Shown here: piece after piece, positions 43,069 through 54,746 of the stretch | Layout of the letters: each line of letters begins with the position of its first letter | Position numbering within the stretch: the first letter of the stretch is position 1 | From: Larimichthys crocea | Taxonomy: Eukaryota; Chordata; Actinopteri; Sciaenidae | Length of the DNA stretch: 64,000 nt | NCBI RefSeq assembly: GCF_000972845.2 | Contig: NC_040012.1 | Coordinates: 9,031,552-9,095,551 of the forward strand | Reading direction: 5' to 3' | Position numbers and translations under genes: made by a program | Notes under the pieces: model-generated | Databases searched by the model: none | Told to the model about the DNA's origin: nothing | The model's input: the letters and a program-made list of their open reading frames with translations, nothing else

Positions 43069-43957
43069 ATTTTGACAAACTGAAGAATCCCTGATCAAAG
43101 AGGAGTGAGAGGGCGGTGCAGGAGACTTCCACCTCAACAAAAATCAAACATCTAGCCAATAATGACACAAATGCTACGAAGTTGGCTTTATATTAAAGTA
43201 GCTGCATAGTAGTCGTCATTGTACAAATTGAGTTGAATATCTGTGTACAATAAGTGAGTAGTGAAGGGCAAGACCAAAACATATGAGCATGGGTGAAGGG
43301 TGAGATGATGATGTTGTATGACTACAATTCTAAAACAAAATTAAATAAAAATACAGAAAATGTGATTTTAAAAAGTCCCTTTAACCTTTTTAGACAATTT
43401 TTGCCACTCGAGTAGAACAGAACAAAACACCTTATGTGTGCCAATGTTCACTTCGCTTGGAGACGTGTTTTTCTGGCCACTTAAGTCGGACATTAATTCA
43501 CCTTTTGGATCTGTTTTGATCTCCACCGGCTTTTTCTTATATCCGTCTTCACCATGCTCACCTTCTCTCGCTTGTTTTATATATTTGTCTGTCTGCTGTT
43601 GGAATGCTCAGCAGTTAGTTTGTAGTGTTTATAGCTGTCTGCTGCATCTGGATAACAGACCGATCTGACTGAACAGTGACTGAACCAAAAAAGTGTGGGT
43701 CAGAAAACCAAAACGAGTTGATGCAAAATGCTGCGAATGCTGCACAGAGCTGAGAAGATAGGCTCATCACTACAAGGAACACCTTTCTAGTTACATGTAG
43801 TGATTTGTTCCATTGTTAATATAAAAATATTGATCAGTGCAGCTGACCACACCTAACCGTGTCGACATTCCTATAAATCCCCTCCCCTCCTCTTTCACCT
43901 CATTTACTTTTCCTGTTTCTTCCTCTTCTTCAGACTCTTCATAGGGTCCTGAAGACG

Positions 43958-44280
43958 TGTCATGGTTTTGGGTTTTATTTTGTAGTTCTCCCTCTTGTAT
44001 ATCTTTTACTTCCTTTTGATTATCTCCTCCTCCTTGATTGGTTTCACTTGTGTCTTATATATTTAGTCCCTATGTACTGTCTCAGTTCTTCCCTCGTGTT
44101 CCCGCTTTTCTTTTCTCTGTTATGGAGTGTGCTTTATTGACTCCGTTTGTTTCGCCTGCACCTTCTCAGACGCCTTCTGTTATCTTTGTGTTACCTGCCA
44201 TAAGTCATTAAAGTCACCTTTTGTTTACCTTTCCCTCCATGTCTGCATTCGGGTCGTCTTCCTCAAACTGAAACGTGACA
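43958..44280 (+). mobile_element. solo-LTR-like unit
   Basis: Begins TGTCATGG and ends CGTGACA, giving TG...CA ends with a 5-base inverted repeat. It contains a TATA-like CTTATATATTTAGTCCC near 44055 and a CATTAAAG polyadenylation-like site near 44208, in promoter-then-polyA order. The flanks AGACG and AGAGG differ by one base and could be a decayed 5-bp target duplication. No internal retroviral genes are present. It resembles Ty3-type LTRs of fish from memory. Confidence 0.55.
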
Positions 44281-45786
44281 AGAGGTCCGTCGTGTAGTTC
44301 ACGCCTCGCTCAAGACCTTCTTGTCCTTGTGAATAAATCATTTAAACGTATCCTCTCGATGGCGTGTTCCTAAAATTTGAGTTACATTTTTGTAGTTAAA
44401 GCTTCACTTTAGGTTTCTGTTGACACAGAAAACATAATATCATGAGGTGAATCAGTGAGTTTGCCAGGTTAATTCACACTATGAGGAGAGCCACAACATA
44501 TGGGTGGCCGTACTGAGAAGCCAAACGAACAGATGGACTACAAAGCACACAGCCATTAGATGTCTGGGCTCATTTAAGAGGCAGTATCATAGGTTTGATG
44601 TGTGACTTTAAAAAGTCAGTATAGCTTTTAGGTTTGCGATGCTTGAAGAACATACAGAACATTTTTAACAGGTTTGTTAAGAAAGATTTGTCTTCAAATA
44701 AACACGTAGCTACTGTACGCTGTGAAATATCAATGTATGATATCAAATATTCCTCCCATGTGGACGGAGGGAGATCATGAGATGTTCAGATGATATCACG
44801 GACAGACAGCGGGATGAAACACTTTGTTTTAAAGCAAAAACATTAAGTTGAATTCATGTTTGACAGGGGGCAGATGAGGTAGTGAAGCTGATGTAATTAT
44901 GTTGTTGATGCCAGCTTTGCGTGATATGAGAGCTGACAGTGCCAGCAGCTCAGGGAAATGTGAGCCTAAAGAATGTCAAGGGTTTTAGTTTCACAGAGGA
45001 ACACAGCAAATCTTGGGGAAATGTCAATGTGTAAACACATTAAAAGGTTACGCTTCATCAGTCGCATGCACACTGGCAGATGCACAGACAAACACATGAT
45101 CATGCACATGCACAGAAAGAGTCTCTCGCTCTGCAGAGATACACATAAATCCACCAGTACACCCACAAAAAAACACACCCACCCACACCCACTACATCTG
45201 CAAATGACCTTTTGTCTAATCATTATTTTTGCAGCACAAATGGTGTTTTCATGAATCTTGCCACTTGACACTCGGATTCATTTTCTTTGCGTAATTTCTG
45301 TGAGAAATGAAAACATTTGCATAGATGTGCCTGAGCACAACAGGACAAAAAAAAAAAAGCAAACAAAACACACACACACAAAAAAAGACAGGAGAGGACA
45401 AGCACTCAAAATTTTCTTAGAGCTGCAACTAAGACACTATTAAAATGCTGTATTTCTTTTTCCAGAGGAACTTGAATAATACCAGCAGCATTATACCACG
45501 ATGCTTTGCATCTCAGCCACTCACTTCTACTTCCCTTTCTTCACATCGTAAATTGTATTTAATAGCTCCAATCAATGGGGGGGATAGTGAATCCCTGCTG
45601 CTAATGCACTATTCGTGTTTGAAAAGGGGACATTGTGCACGAAGCATCAGTCCTTTCGCCATTAACATTACATTACATGTCCTGTTCCACACTATAATTA
45701 CATCTCTTTCTCTGCCAGAGTGCAGACTCATGACTCGACCTGAAGGACAGAATAAATCCAGACTATCAGGCTGTATGAGGAATCGA

Positions 45787-45787
<1 letters not shown>

Positions 45788-45831
<44 letters not shown>
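45788..45831 (+). repeat. (CA)22 microsatellite
   Basis: Uninterrupted CA dinucleotides; reading frames crossing it (THTHTH) are artefacts. Confidence 0.97.
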
Positions 45832-45834
<3 letters not shown>

Positions 45835-46479
45835 TCTGCAATTGCCTCCTTTGCTTGCAGGCACATGGCTTGGAGCTGGGAGTGTCAGCTAAAACGAGCT
45901 GCATGCCAGATACTGTTGGACTATCCACATAGAGCTTGGGATCCCAGCCAGAGAATCACCATGTGTATTGGGATAGAGGAAGGTGTATAGAGATGAATAG
46001 ATCCTTGGACACACTGTGCTGCAATAGTATGTGCTCCAGAGACTTGTGTGTGATAGTGAACATGGAGGAGTGTTGTGATTTTTCTTTTTTTAAGGTTTTA
46101 GTTGAAGTGGTCCCAGACTATGCTGATGTGTTGCTGTAGGAATAGCAAGCAACTTATTCCCATAACGGGGCTGACGATGCCACTGTGCAATGCTGAAATC
46201 AGCCTCAGCATCCGTTTTTTTCTGGCTTGTTTTGACACCACTGGATTGACTTTTTCCATCGCTTAGTTTGCCTGCAGTCCTTTCCGAGTTTACTAACTAG
46301 TTTCATCTGATTGCGCTATTAAAGTGGTTGCAATCAATATTTTATATTGAATCACATGTCTGCCTATAAGTTGTAACTCTTATTTATGCAGTATATTCAC
46401 AGAATTATTACCTGACTCTGCAGTTCGTCTCAGCTCCACAGAGTTTTATCTTTTTTTTTTAGCTTGTTTTGGATTTTTT

Positions 46480-46570
46480 TGGCCACAGATCAGACAGACA
46501 AAGTTAGCGACTAACTTGTGAACATAATAATAGAGCATTTAGCAGCTAAAGAGTTTTATGATTCATTACA
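46480..46570 (+). repeat. dispersed fish repeat fragment (gcatttagcagctaaagag)
   Basis: AGTTAGCGACTAACTTGTGAAC and GAGCATTTAGCAGCTAAAGAG match a recalled fish repeat family. It occurs once in this window, so the call rests on memory. Confidence 0.4.
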
Positions 46571-48371
46571 TTTAGCAAATAATGCCGCTGTGACACTAAA
46601 ACTAAAAAAGTAAAAGTGTCACTTGGATAAACTGGGATGATTTTAAGTTACACTGTTAAAGTTGACCGTCAGGAGCAGTTTCCAAATGAAAAATGTTCAA
46701 TTCGATTAAAATATTATAATTCAAATGAATGAATAAAAGACCTTCAGTAAAGTGAGAATACCAATAGTTCCAGAGAGACACACAAATACAGTTATTTTAC
46801 TGTACTTTTTCTGTTAATAAATTAGAAATATTTGGCTTAATGCTTATTTATTTTACAGATAAAGTACATAATTAAACAGAGTTCTGTATACAGTTTTTAA
46901 AAACAGAAAAATACTGTTATTTTCAATAAATGTACTCCACTGTTCACAAAAATGACAATATATCTGTGCTGTTTTGCTGTTTTGTGGAGTTCATGGTCAC
47001 ATATTGTTCATCATATTACATCGTGTTATGCGACAGTAACTTCCTGTTTACGTAGTTAATTTGTTTTGATTGGAGGTCACTGCAGATGTTTTTCAGCAAA
47101 TACTTTATACGTTGAAGTATCTAGTAGCTAAGATTTTCTAGATTTTAACGTTTATTTAAAACCATTAGTTTAAAACTAATGAATGACTTTACATGCCAAC
47201 CTGAACTTTATAGCAAGTACAACCGCCAGTGATTCACCAGCAAGTTATTTGTCTGCAGCGACGATAAACAACAGCATTTCAACACATTGTGAGATTATAA
47301 CACCATCTCAAATCACACCTCGCAAACTTACAAGAGTAAGTAATAACGTTTCTGATAGATGCCGCTCCTGTGAGCAAGCAATCCATCCTTGTAAAAAAAA
47401 ACCCAAAAAAACAACAACAAAGAAGCATGGTGGGAAGTGTGCTGCCCTTGCATCTGTCTGTCTGTGCCTATCAGCCCCTTGAGGAGTCATTGATCCATAC
47501 AGACCCTTTGCTCACATGCCCGGCAGACGCTGCAGCAGCAGCAGCAGCAAAGACTTTGTTCCTCCCTGACAGCATGACCACTCGTGTTTCTGTCAAAGAA
47601 TGGGTAGGAACCCTGAAGCTGTCAACCTTACAGAGCGGGATCAAATGAAACATGATGACAAGACGAGCCAAGTTTTCCAGACTAAAAATAAACTGCACCT
47701 TTTATAACCCGGAGTTACCTTAATGTTCTGGGAATCAATATTCCTTTCACCTGTGGTGCAATATGTGATCTCACTGTCTGATATTAACTGAGCTTTAAAC
47801 TCTGTTAAGAACTGCCCTGAGTGTCCTCACTGATGATCAATATTCTTATATTGCTCAACAGAAACTTGGTTGATTAATCCTTTAATGAGAGAGCAAAGAG
47901 AGGTTTGAGTTGTGGAAGTGATGATATATGGAAACCTTTTTCACTCATTCAGTGGACGATAACAGCCTTCAGCAATGATGATAATTAGCAAAGGGGACTA
48001 AATTTATGTAAATAACACAATGAGCTACAAGGGGCAATGAAATGAAAAATGCTGCAGCGACAAGATATTCTCTTTTATGTTGTAAATGTGGCATACAAGA
48101 TAATTCCAGTTTATTATACAGTACATGTCTAATTTTAGAGTTTTGGCCATAATTTCTGTTACTCACCAAGTTAATTGCTCAGATACTTGAACGTGACGCC
48201 TAAAAAGACGCCACATGGGGGAAGAAACACAAGAAGTGACATGTTTTAAACAAATCTCCTGCTTAGAGAAGTCATCTGTTGTAAACATTCACCACAGTTT
48301 ACCGACTAAACTCTGGTTTAACTTTCACCAACTGTTTCTGAGTAAAGAGGGATTAATACCAGTGTTTCCAG

Positions 48372-48470
48372 TGGTGGGATGTAACTAAGTACATTTACTG
48401 TAATACTGTACTTGCATACAAATTTGAGGTACACGTACTTTAGTATTTGCCCTTTTATGCAGAATTTGTT
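48372..48470 (+). repeat. dispersed GTACTT-word repeat, end fragment
   Basis: CAGTGGTGGGATGTAACTAAG, TACATTTACTGTAATACTGTAC and GGTACACGTACTTTAGTATTT are end words of the family at 12205-12545. Confidence 0.5.
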
Positions 48471-48609
48471 CCATATCTTAAATTAGTTTCAAAGCACACA
48501 GCAGGTTTCCACCGTGGGACTATTCAGTTGGTATCAATCTGCAGTCTTACTGACAGATGCTACTAAATCCTGCAATTAATGCGACCTGTTTTGGCTTATA
48601 GTATAACCA

Positions 48610-49270
48610 AAACATCAGACTTTAAAGCAGCATTGTGTAAAATAACAGGTTTATATCATTTTGATGCTGCACTGAGGTGTAATCACTTAAACAGTGTCTC
48701 TCTCTGTCACTGACGACTGTTCTCACACAACTCAACTCAACTTTGTGCTCCAGGTAAGATCACCTGCATGAAGTAACGTACGATCATACGTAACGCTTTA
48801 TGGCACTAAGTCACACATCATCAACTATTTCACTGATTTTGGTGAAACTGGATCATATCTTACAGAGTTTCCTCATGGACAGTGAAGTAAACTGCTGCCA
48901 AATGTAGCTGCTGTTAGCCAATGTTATCTCAGTTTGCTAGCCGGGCTGCCTGGACTGTGAGCTCAGAGCACCAGGAGTGTTAATGTTTGTACCACAGGTG
49001 TTTTGGATCACCGGGAAGTGGAGGTTTTCAGGTCCAGTGTGCGGGGAAATGATGATGGTGAGTGAAACTGGTGTCGTATCAGAACTGGAGCCAAGTGAGT
49101 GGACAATGTAATCAGGCTCAGCAGCATCTATGGACATAATGACAGAGGCGCAAAAGAGGATGCTGACAGAAGAAGTTAAGAAGAGCATGAACGAGCAAGA
49201 AGATGCTGGACAAGAGTAAATCTGGGACTGACTTTAAGTTGTTGGTGAGAGCTTGGTGAAATAAAAGGCT
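48610..49270 (+). repeat. dispersed repeat R12, copy 2 (longest)
   Basis: Carries the TTTCACTGATTTTGGTGAAAC block shared with 38500-38840 and the CATGGACAGTGAAGTAAACTG block shared (reverse complement) with 63895-63950. It ends near GAGAGCTTGGTGAAATAAAAGG. Orientation is opposite to the other two copies. Confidence 0.7.
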
Positions 49271-50257
49271 GAAAGAGAGACGCCGAGCTGGGCTGACTGC
49301 TGTTGGACTAGTCAGTAATACAAGCTGGCTGCTATGTCTTGTGTTGTTGACCTTGCTTGATGTTTGTCTGTTAGGAAAGTTGTCGACTCGCTAGTTTTTG
49401 ATCCTAAGTAATATAATCATAACAAATACACATGTACAGCTATCCATATATAGTGGTATTACACTCTGGAGGGCGCTAAATCGCAGAAAATACCAATTTC
49501 TACCAATTTTCTGACTTTCCAACCAAAACCTAGTCTATTTCTTATTGTATCCATGACAACGAATCTCTGCTTAAAGGAGTAGCTAGTCATTTTATTCCAA
49601 ACCAAGATCTTCCCCTAAACTTAACCAAGTTAATAGTTTGACCTTGTGCCTAAGCGTAACCAAACTGTAACCATAGTGTTGTCAAGTCATAACAAAAAAT
49701 ACAACAATGGTTTTGGAAGCAACAGAGCAACCAATCTTTTCTTCTTGAATTTTGAATCACAGTATACAAAAATTAGAGACAATTTTGTGTGTCTTTATTT
49801 TGTTATCTCATGTTGGCAGATTGAACAGATTGCATGTTTGTTACACCTTATTGGGCCAATTCAAGTTTAACAATTGACTGAAAGACTTTTTTAATGACAA
49901 GGAACCCCCAAATAAATTCATAATAAATTACAGATCTCCTCTGATAAAAGTGCACATGCAGGAGTGAAGTCATCCGAGGAGATGTTTGCATCATATTGTC
50001 ACTTTCAAACAGTTCTGTGATCGTCTATATCTGCATGTGTGCATCTCTTCACACATAAAACAGCAGAAATAACTCACAACATTTTCACTTTGTGAGGACC
50101 CCGGACCTTATTTTGAGAAACTCGACTAGAGCTGTGCAGGGGGAGAAAAGAAAAAAAAATCAATGCCATTACTAGAAAAGCTGCTATCTATTACAGCCCT
50201 GAATGCCTTCGTGTGTAGCTACAAGAGGAAAAAGCTTGGACTGATTCAAAAACTCTG

Positions 50258-50407
50258 GCCAATCCCGAGTCACATGACTCAACCACCGGCAGGGATAGAG
50301 AGCGCAAAAGGGACGCAGAGCCTCGGTATATACAAGCCTGCACACCACCAATCCACCACCGCTATACGCCCAATTTCTTTTTAATTGAAACCTTTTACTC
50401 CCGCTCG
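50258..50407 (+). promoter_or_regulatory. CCAAT/TATA promoter with untranslated first exon, probably of ralyl
   Basis: CCAAT box at 50259-50263, paired AP-1/CRE-like half sites GAGTCACATGACTC at 50267-50280, and TATATA at 50326-50331. Transcription would start near 50356, putting the CCAAT box close to -95. The exon would end at 50407 with donor CTCG|GTGAGT. The next plus-strand gene is ralyl, 13 kb on; long 5' introns are usual in this family, hence the assignment. The element order is visible, the gene link is inferred. Confidence 0.5.
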
Positions 50408-50788
50408 GTGAGTACATTTTCCACTGCCATTTTCTTAAAAGCATATTTTTATTCCTCTTTTTCTTCCTTTCTTGTCTTGGTGTTGCGACATTTGGGAACA
50501 TGTTTTCCCGTTTTCTGCATGCAATGATTTAAATCTTGGATGCTGAGTGTTGTTGCTCCGGCGACATCCACTGAGAGAAATATCCCTACGTGCTTTCGGA
50601 CGCTTTTGATTTTTTTTTTTTTTTTTTTTTTACCCCCCTTTGCTCTCTCTCTTCCTCTTCTCTTCCCGAAGCAGCGTCTTTACGAGCTCACTTGTTATAA
50701 ATCCAAACCTTTTGCTTATTTTTAGCCCCCCTCTCTTATATCATGGCTTGTTTTGGTGTGGTTTTGGTGCTTTCCTCTGATCTTGCAG

Positions 50789-50879
50789 TGTTTCTCTGGT
50801 GTTGGAGGCTGTCACGTCTCCGAAGGCGCAAAAATAACAGTTTTGATTTTCGTCTTTGAGGATTTTGCTTTTCTAATAG
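50789..50879 (+). other. candidate untranslated exon 2 downstream of the 50.3-kb promoter
   Basis: Bounded by the acceptor CTCTGATCTTGCAG and the donor ATAG|GTGAGAAA, 91 bases, with no ATG-initiated frame of note. A poly-T run (50610-50631) lies in the intron before it. Only the splice signals support it. Confidence 0.3.
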
Positions 50880-51292
50880 GTGAGAAAATTAACTTTGCTG
50901 GAGTTTGTTTTGGTGTTTTCTTTGTAACTTGCAAGGTAATCAAGCAAATGTGAACTTTTTTTTTGTTTGTTTTTCAAGCTCTGGGTGAGCTGGATTTGTC
51001 AAATAGAGAGGAAAAAAAAAGCAACACACATCAAACAGCATGCTACAAATAAAGACACTTTTCTATGTTTTAATTTCTTTGGAGGAAGACAAAGGTGATG
51101 AAAAATGCCACAGGGTGCAGGATCTTTGCCCTTCAAAGTTGGAAAATTTCAAACTAATCTAATGGATGAAGGCAAATCACTGCTCCTGCGCACACACACA
51201 CATACCTCATTGCGTTTGGGAGTCTGTCAGATACAGTCGTACATCACACACACGCACACAGAAAAGCTTGGAAACTGACTGCATGAGTCGAT

Positions 51293-51374
51293 GGAGAGCG
51301 GGAGGGGAGAGGGTTGGAGGGTTGGAGGAGGGTGGAGAGCGGGAGGGGAGAGGGTTGGAGGGTTGGAGGAGGGG
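51293..51374 (+). repeat. G-rich 41-bp tandem duplication
   Basis: Two identical 41-base units (51293-51333, 51334-51374) made of GGGAGGGGAGAGGG and GGAGGGTTGGAGGAGGG. Each meets the pattern of four G3 runs with short loops for a G-quadruplex. Confidence 0.9.
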
Positions 51375-51399
51375 GAAGGGGGTGTCTTTAAGGCAGCAG

Positions 51400-51481
51400 T
51401 TCATTATGCAAATCAAGCTGATAGATTTGATTAATAGTTTTTCATTATGCAAATCAAGCTGATAGATTTGATTAATAGTTT
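51400..51481 (+). repeat. 41-bp tandem duplication carrying an octamer motif
   Basis: Two identical units (51400-51440 and 51441-51481). Each has the POU octamer ATGCAAAT and the homeodomain-type GATTAATAG. Confidence 0.92.
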
Positions 51482-52913
51482 GACCTTGGACATGCAGCCA
51501 GACCTTACCCACAAACCTGCAGGCAACACATTAAAAAAAAACACACAAATTCCCCTCCAATTAACAGACAAAGAAAGTGACATTACCCTTTTAAATGACC
51601 GCTGGCAGCACCTCTTCTAAAATCCTTGACCAAAGTTTGTGTTTGTACTCTCTTTTTTTTTTTTAAAAAAGAAATGCTTTCAGGACAAAACCTCCTTTCA
51701 ATCATCCTGGACAGATAGGGGTGAAGGCATTTGACAGCTATTCCAGCCTTCAGACTTTGCAGGTCAGGGAACAGGTGGGGGAAGCCGAGCATGAAATGTG
51801 CTGCTACGCAAACAATACTTATCTCTCACCCGGGATGAAGTGGGAGGCTGGCTCTGGAATAGCCAGCCTATACACGCATGCACTGAATCACTATGAGCCC
51901 AGAGAGGAAGGAAAGAAGGAAAGAATAAAGTTTAGCCAGGCATTTCTGGACCGGTCAGTAATCTGTCTCTTTTCAGTCGAGGCCTGTCTTTACGTTTGTG
52001 CACCCGTGGGCCGGGATGACTGTTGACCCTTAGCAGGTGTACGATGTGGGCTGTCTCAAAAGCCATGCACCACAGAATCCATCTTCTGCGAGATACGGAT
52101 GAAAAACATTTCAGAGCTGCTCCGGCATTCAGACTACAGGTCAAAGAACAGATTAGGAGGGCTGCTTCCTCTCTGTCTCTTTTTATTACCCTGCATGTGA
52201 AAGAGAAAAACAGATGAGTGAGGCAGACAAACAAACAAACAAACAAAAAAAAAGATGACGGCGTGCTCATCATCAAAACTCCATGAATGAATCTCCACTT
52301 CATATCTATGTTACATTATGCATGTGTTAATACCCGCTGCTCTCTATTAGATCTCCTATTCTTGGATCTCTGCGCTCCACGTCTGCATTAGTCATATCCA
52401 ACACATTTTTCAATACCATAGGAAAGCAGCATTTTCTGATAAAGCCACAGTATGTGCATGCACCTGATGCACAATTCTGCTGTGAGACGTACCATTAGCC
52501 AAGCAGCGTCAGTATATCTCAGCACCGCGGCCAGCTCCCCTTTTTATTCTCCATTCAGAGAGATAGTGGTTGATTTCAGCACCGTGGACAGCTGCCAACA
52601 CTTTATGACTCTGGCAGCTGGAGCGAGCTGATTCTTGCCTGGAAGTCTGGAGTGTCTCTTCTCGCTAACCCCTGCCCTCTCCACGGCACACGTCTTATCC
52701 TGAGCTATTTCCAGCTCTGTACCCCACATTCGAAAGGCTAGAAAAAGAGGTTGCACCCTAGATAAGAGACAAAATGATAATATGTTTGCAGAAGGAGTTG
52801 CTGTGTGCTTTAAACTTTAAAACGGGATCATACCTTATGTTGAAAGGTCTGATAATAATACATTTATTTAGCGTAGGTCCTCTGTGTGACAAAATGCTTC
52901 ACAAGAGCAATAT

Positions 52914-53157
52914 CCATCCATCCATTATCTGTAACTGCTTATCCTCATCAGGGTCACACTGGGGCTGGAGCCTATCCCAGGGGGATGCACCCTGGACAAG
53001 TCGGCAGCTTATCACAGGGCACACAGTGACAAACAACCATTCACACTCACATTGACACCTATGGGCAATTTAGAGTCACCGATTAACCTGTTAAGTGCAT
53101 GTCTTTGAGTACTCTGACACAGGGAGAACATGGGTTCAAACCAGGAACCTCCTACAG
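52914..53157 (-). mobile_element. SINE-type insertion, copy 2, with 9-bp target duplication
   Basis: Flanked by GAGCAATAT on both sides (52905-52913 and 53158-53166). Starts with CCATCCATCC, contains CTGGAGCCTATCCCAG, CACCCTGGACAAG, AATTTAGAGTCACCGATTAACC and ends near GGGTTCAAACCAGG. Inserted in the LINE 3' region. Confidence 0.75.
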
Positions 53158-53200
53158 GAGCAATATAAATATAATCAAATTAAACAAACAATAAAACATG

Positions 53201-53420
53201 GTCTGCACGGTGGTGCAGAGGTTACCACTGTTGCCTCATAACAAGAAGGTTCGTGGTTTGAACCTCAGCCTGAAGCTTTTTGCTTTTTGCCCAAGTCTGC
53301 ATGGGTTCTCTCCCACAGTCCAAAGATTTGCATTTAACAGGTTAATTGGTGACTCTAAATTGCCCAGAGCAACCCTGATGAGGATAAGAGGTTACAGATG
53401 ATAGATGGATGGATGGATGG
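53201..53420 (+). mobile_element. SINE-type insertion, copy 3, with 13-bp target duplication
   Basis: Flanked by ACAATAAAACATG on both sides (53188-53200 and 53421-53433). The head GCACGGTGGTGCAGAGG and GGTTCGTGGTTTGAACC resemble tRNA A and B boxes. It ends in (GATG)n. Orientation opposite to the copy 44 bases before it. Confidence 0.82.
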
Positions 53421-54663
53421 ACAATAAAACATGAGCAATAACAGAACATGAAGACACTATACAGTAGACGAGAGAAAGGCTGGAGGTTTGAATAAATGGG
53501 TATTGAGATGCTTTTTAAGGAAAGTTGGAGCCACCACTTCAAAGGCACGGTTTAGTTTTTTAGTCGTGTGCGAGGGATAACCAGTAAGCTCTGCTCAGAA
53601 GATATAGGTGACCTACTTGTAATGTAAGGATGGAGCATATCATGTGCTGGTGTCTGATCATGCAGGGCTCTATATGTGACAACAACTACCTTAAAATGAA
53701 TCCTAAACTTGATGGGAAGCCAGTGTAAAGCAGATATGACAGGTGTGATGTGAGTTGCTCTTCTCGATCTGGTCAACAGTCTTGCAGCAAGACTATACGT
53801 GGCTTTGCTGAGGCAGGTGAAAATGATTTATATATTAATTATATAGGTGCACAGCTGGTATTTGTGTGAGCACTATGAATGCAGCTATTATTACATGAAT
53901 ATTGGTTTGGATGGCGTTATACTGTCAGGTTATAAAATGAAAAGAGGTTTAATCTCTCATCTCATGAAGCTTTCCATATAGAGCATGTGTGGATGTACCC
54001 TTTATAATAATATTTACAGAGACTCAACAATTCCCACCACGAGGCTTGGAGATATATTATGCTACAGTGACGACTAGTAGCGAGTGTTGTCGCATACTCC
54101 AGGGGATTCTTGCAGTTCCCAGGGAGTACATTGCGAAGTAATTCATCCAATTTGATGTGTGATCTTTAGCCTGGTTGCTGTCTCAATAAGTAATAAACCA
54201 GCAAATATTATAGGGCGACTTAACAGGACACACCCTAGTTTCTCACCAACCTGAGCCAGTTCATGAACACCACCTGCTGCGACTGAGATCATGAAAATTA
54301 GTTCACGAGCAAGTGGAGAAGTAAAAAAGAGACCTTGTATAAGAAGGAGCAATTCCAGGATCCGGAAGTCATTGAATAATATCGAATTAAACTAAATATA
54401 TATGACATATATGATGGGTTAATAGACTAATAGGTCTAAACTGTCCTCTCTTGTGTCCTGTGATGAACTGGCAACTTGTCCAGGGTGTATCTCGCTTATT
54501 GCCTTAAGTCAGCTGGGATAGCTTCCAGCCCCTCCGTGACCCTGATGAGGAAAAGTGATGGAGGGATATATGATATATGTACTGTAGTAGGAATGAACGG
54601 ACTGGGAGCTGAGAGCCACAGACAGATACACCTGATAATATAATCCAATCCAATACAACATTC

Positions 54664-54746
54664 TACACAGACATGCAAGAAGTAAATAGACACCTTCATT
54701 CAAATTCAAATTAAAGGTGTCTGTTTACTTCTTGCATGTCTGTGTA
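54664..54746. repeat. near-perfect 33-bp hairpin
   Basis: The left arm 54664-54696 and right arm 54714-54746 are reverse complements with one mismatch around a 17-base loop. No family recognised. Confidence 0.88.

Larger units (their letters stand above)
28196..50250. other. 22-kb gene desert between actinodin and the ralyl-side promoter
   Basis: No exon chain, gene or RNA gene could be supported on either strand. Identified content: a dispersed repeat (29090-29395), (GATA)n tracts (31740-31818, 32902-32955), GA-rich tracts (33613-33632, 33702-33721), a (CA)n tract (34161-34193), poly-T runs (36917-36932), an (AT)n tract (38226-38266), MITE-like and other dispersed repeats at 38170-38840, 40950-41450, 46480-46570 and 48372-49270, a solo-LTR-like unit (43958-44280) and (CA)n (45788-45831). 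The remaining stretches (for example 35500-36700, 39200-40850, 41650-42600, 44500-45400) are unique-looking and could hold regulatory elements. All ORFs here look like chance. Confidence 0.6.
52852..53830 (-). pseudogene. LINE remnant: C-terminal end of ORF2 and 3' region
   Basis: Minus-strand reading 53776-53552 gives HITPVISALHWLPIKFRIHF, VVTYRALHDQTPAHDMLHPY and LLVIPRTRLKN, the typical C-terminal end of fish LINE ORF2 proteins. The related AFEVVAPTFLK reading follows. The 3' region runs to about 52852 and is broken by two SINE-type insertions (52914-53157, 53201-53420). 5' truncated and inactive. Confidence 0.75.

Noticed and set aside
45445..45990. 181-codon plus-strand ORF
   Set aside because: It crosses the (CA)22 tract, has no recognisable domain, and lacks splice or promoter context.
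51932..52303. 123-codon minus-strand ORF
   Set aside because: Composition and the repeated FLFVCLFVCL stretch come from a (CAAA)-type run; no homologous pattern seen.
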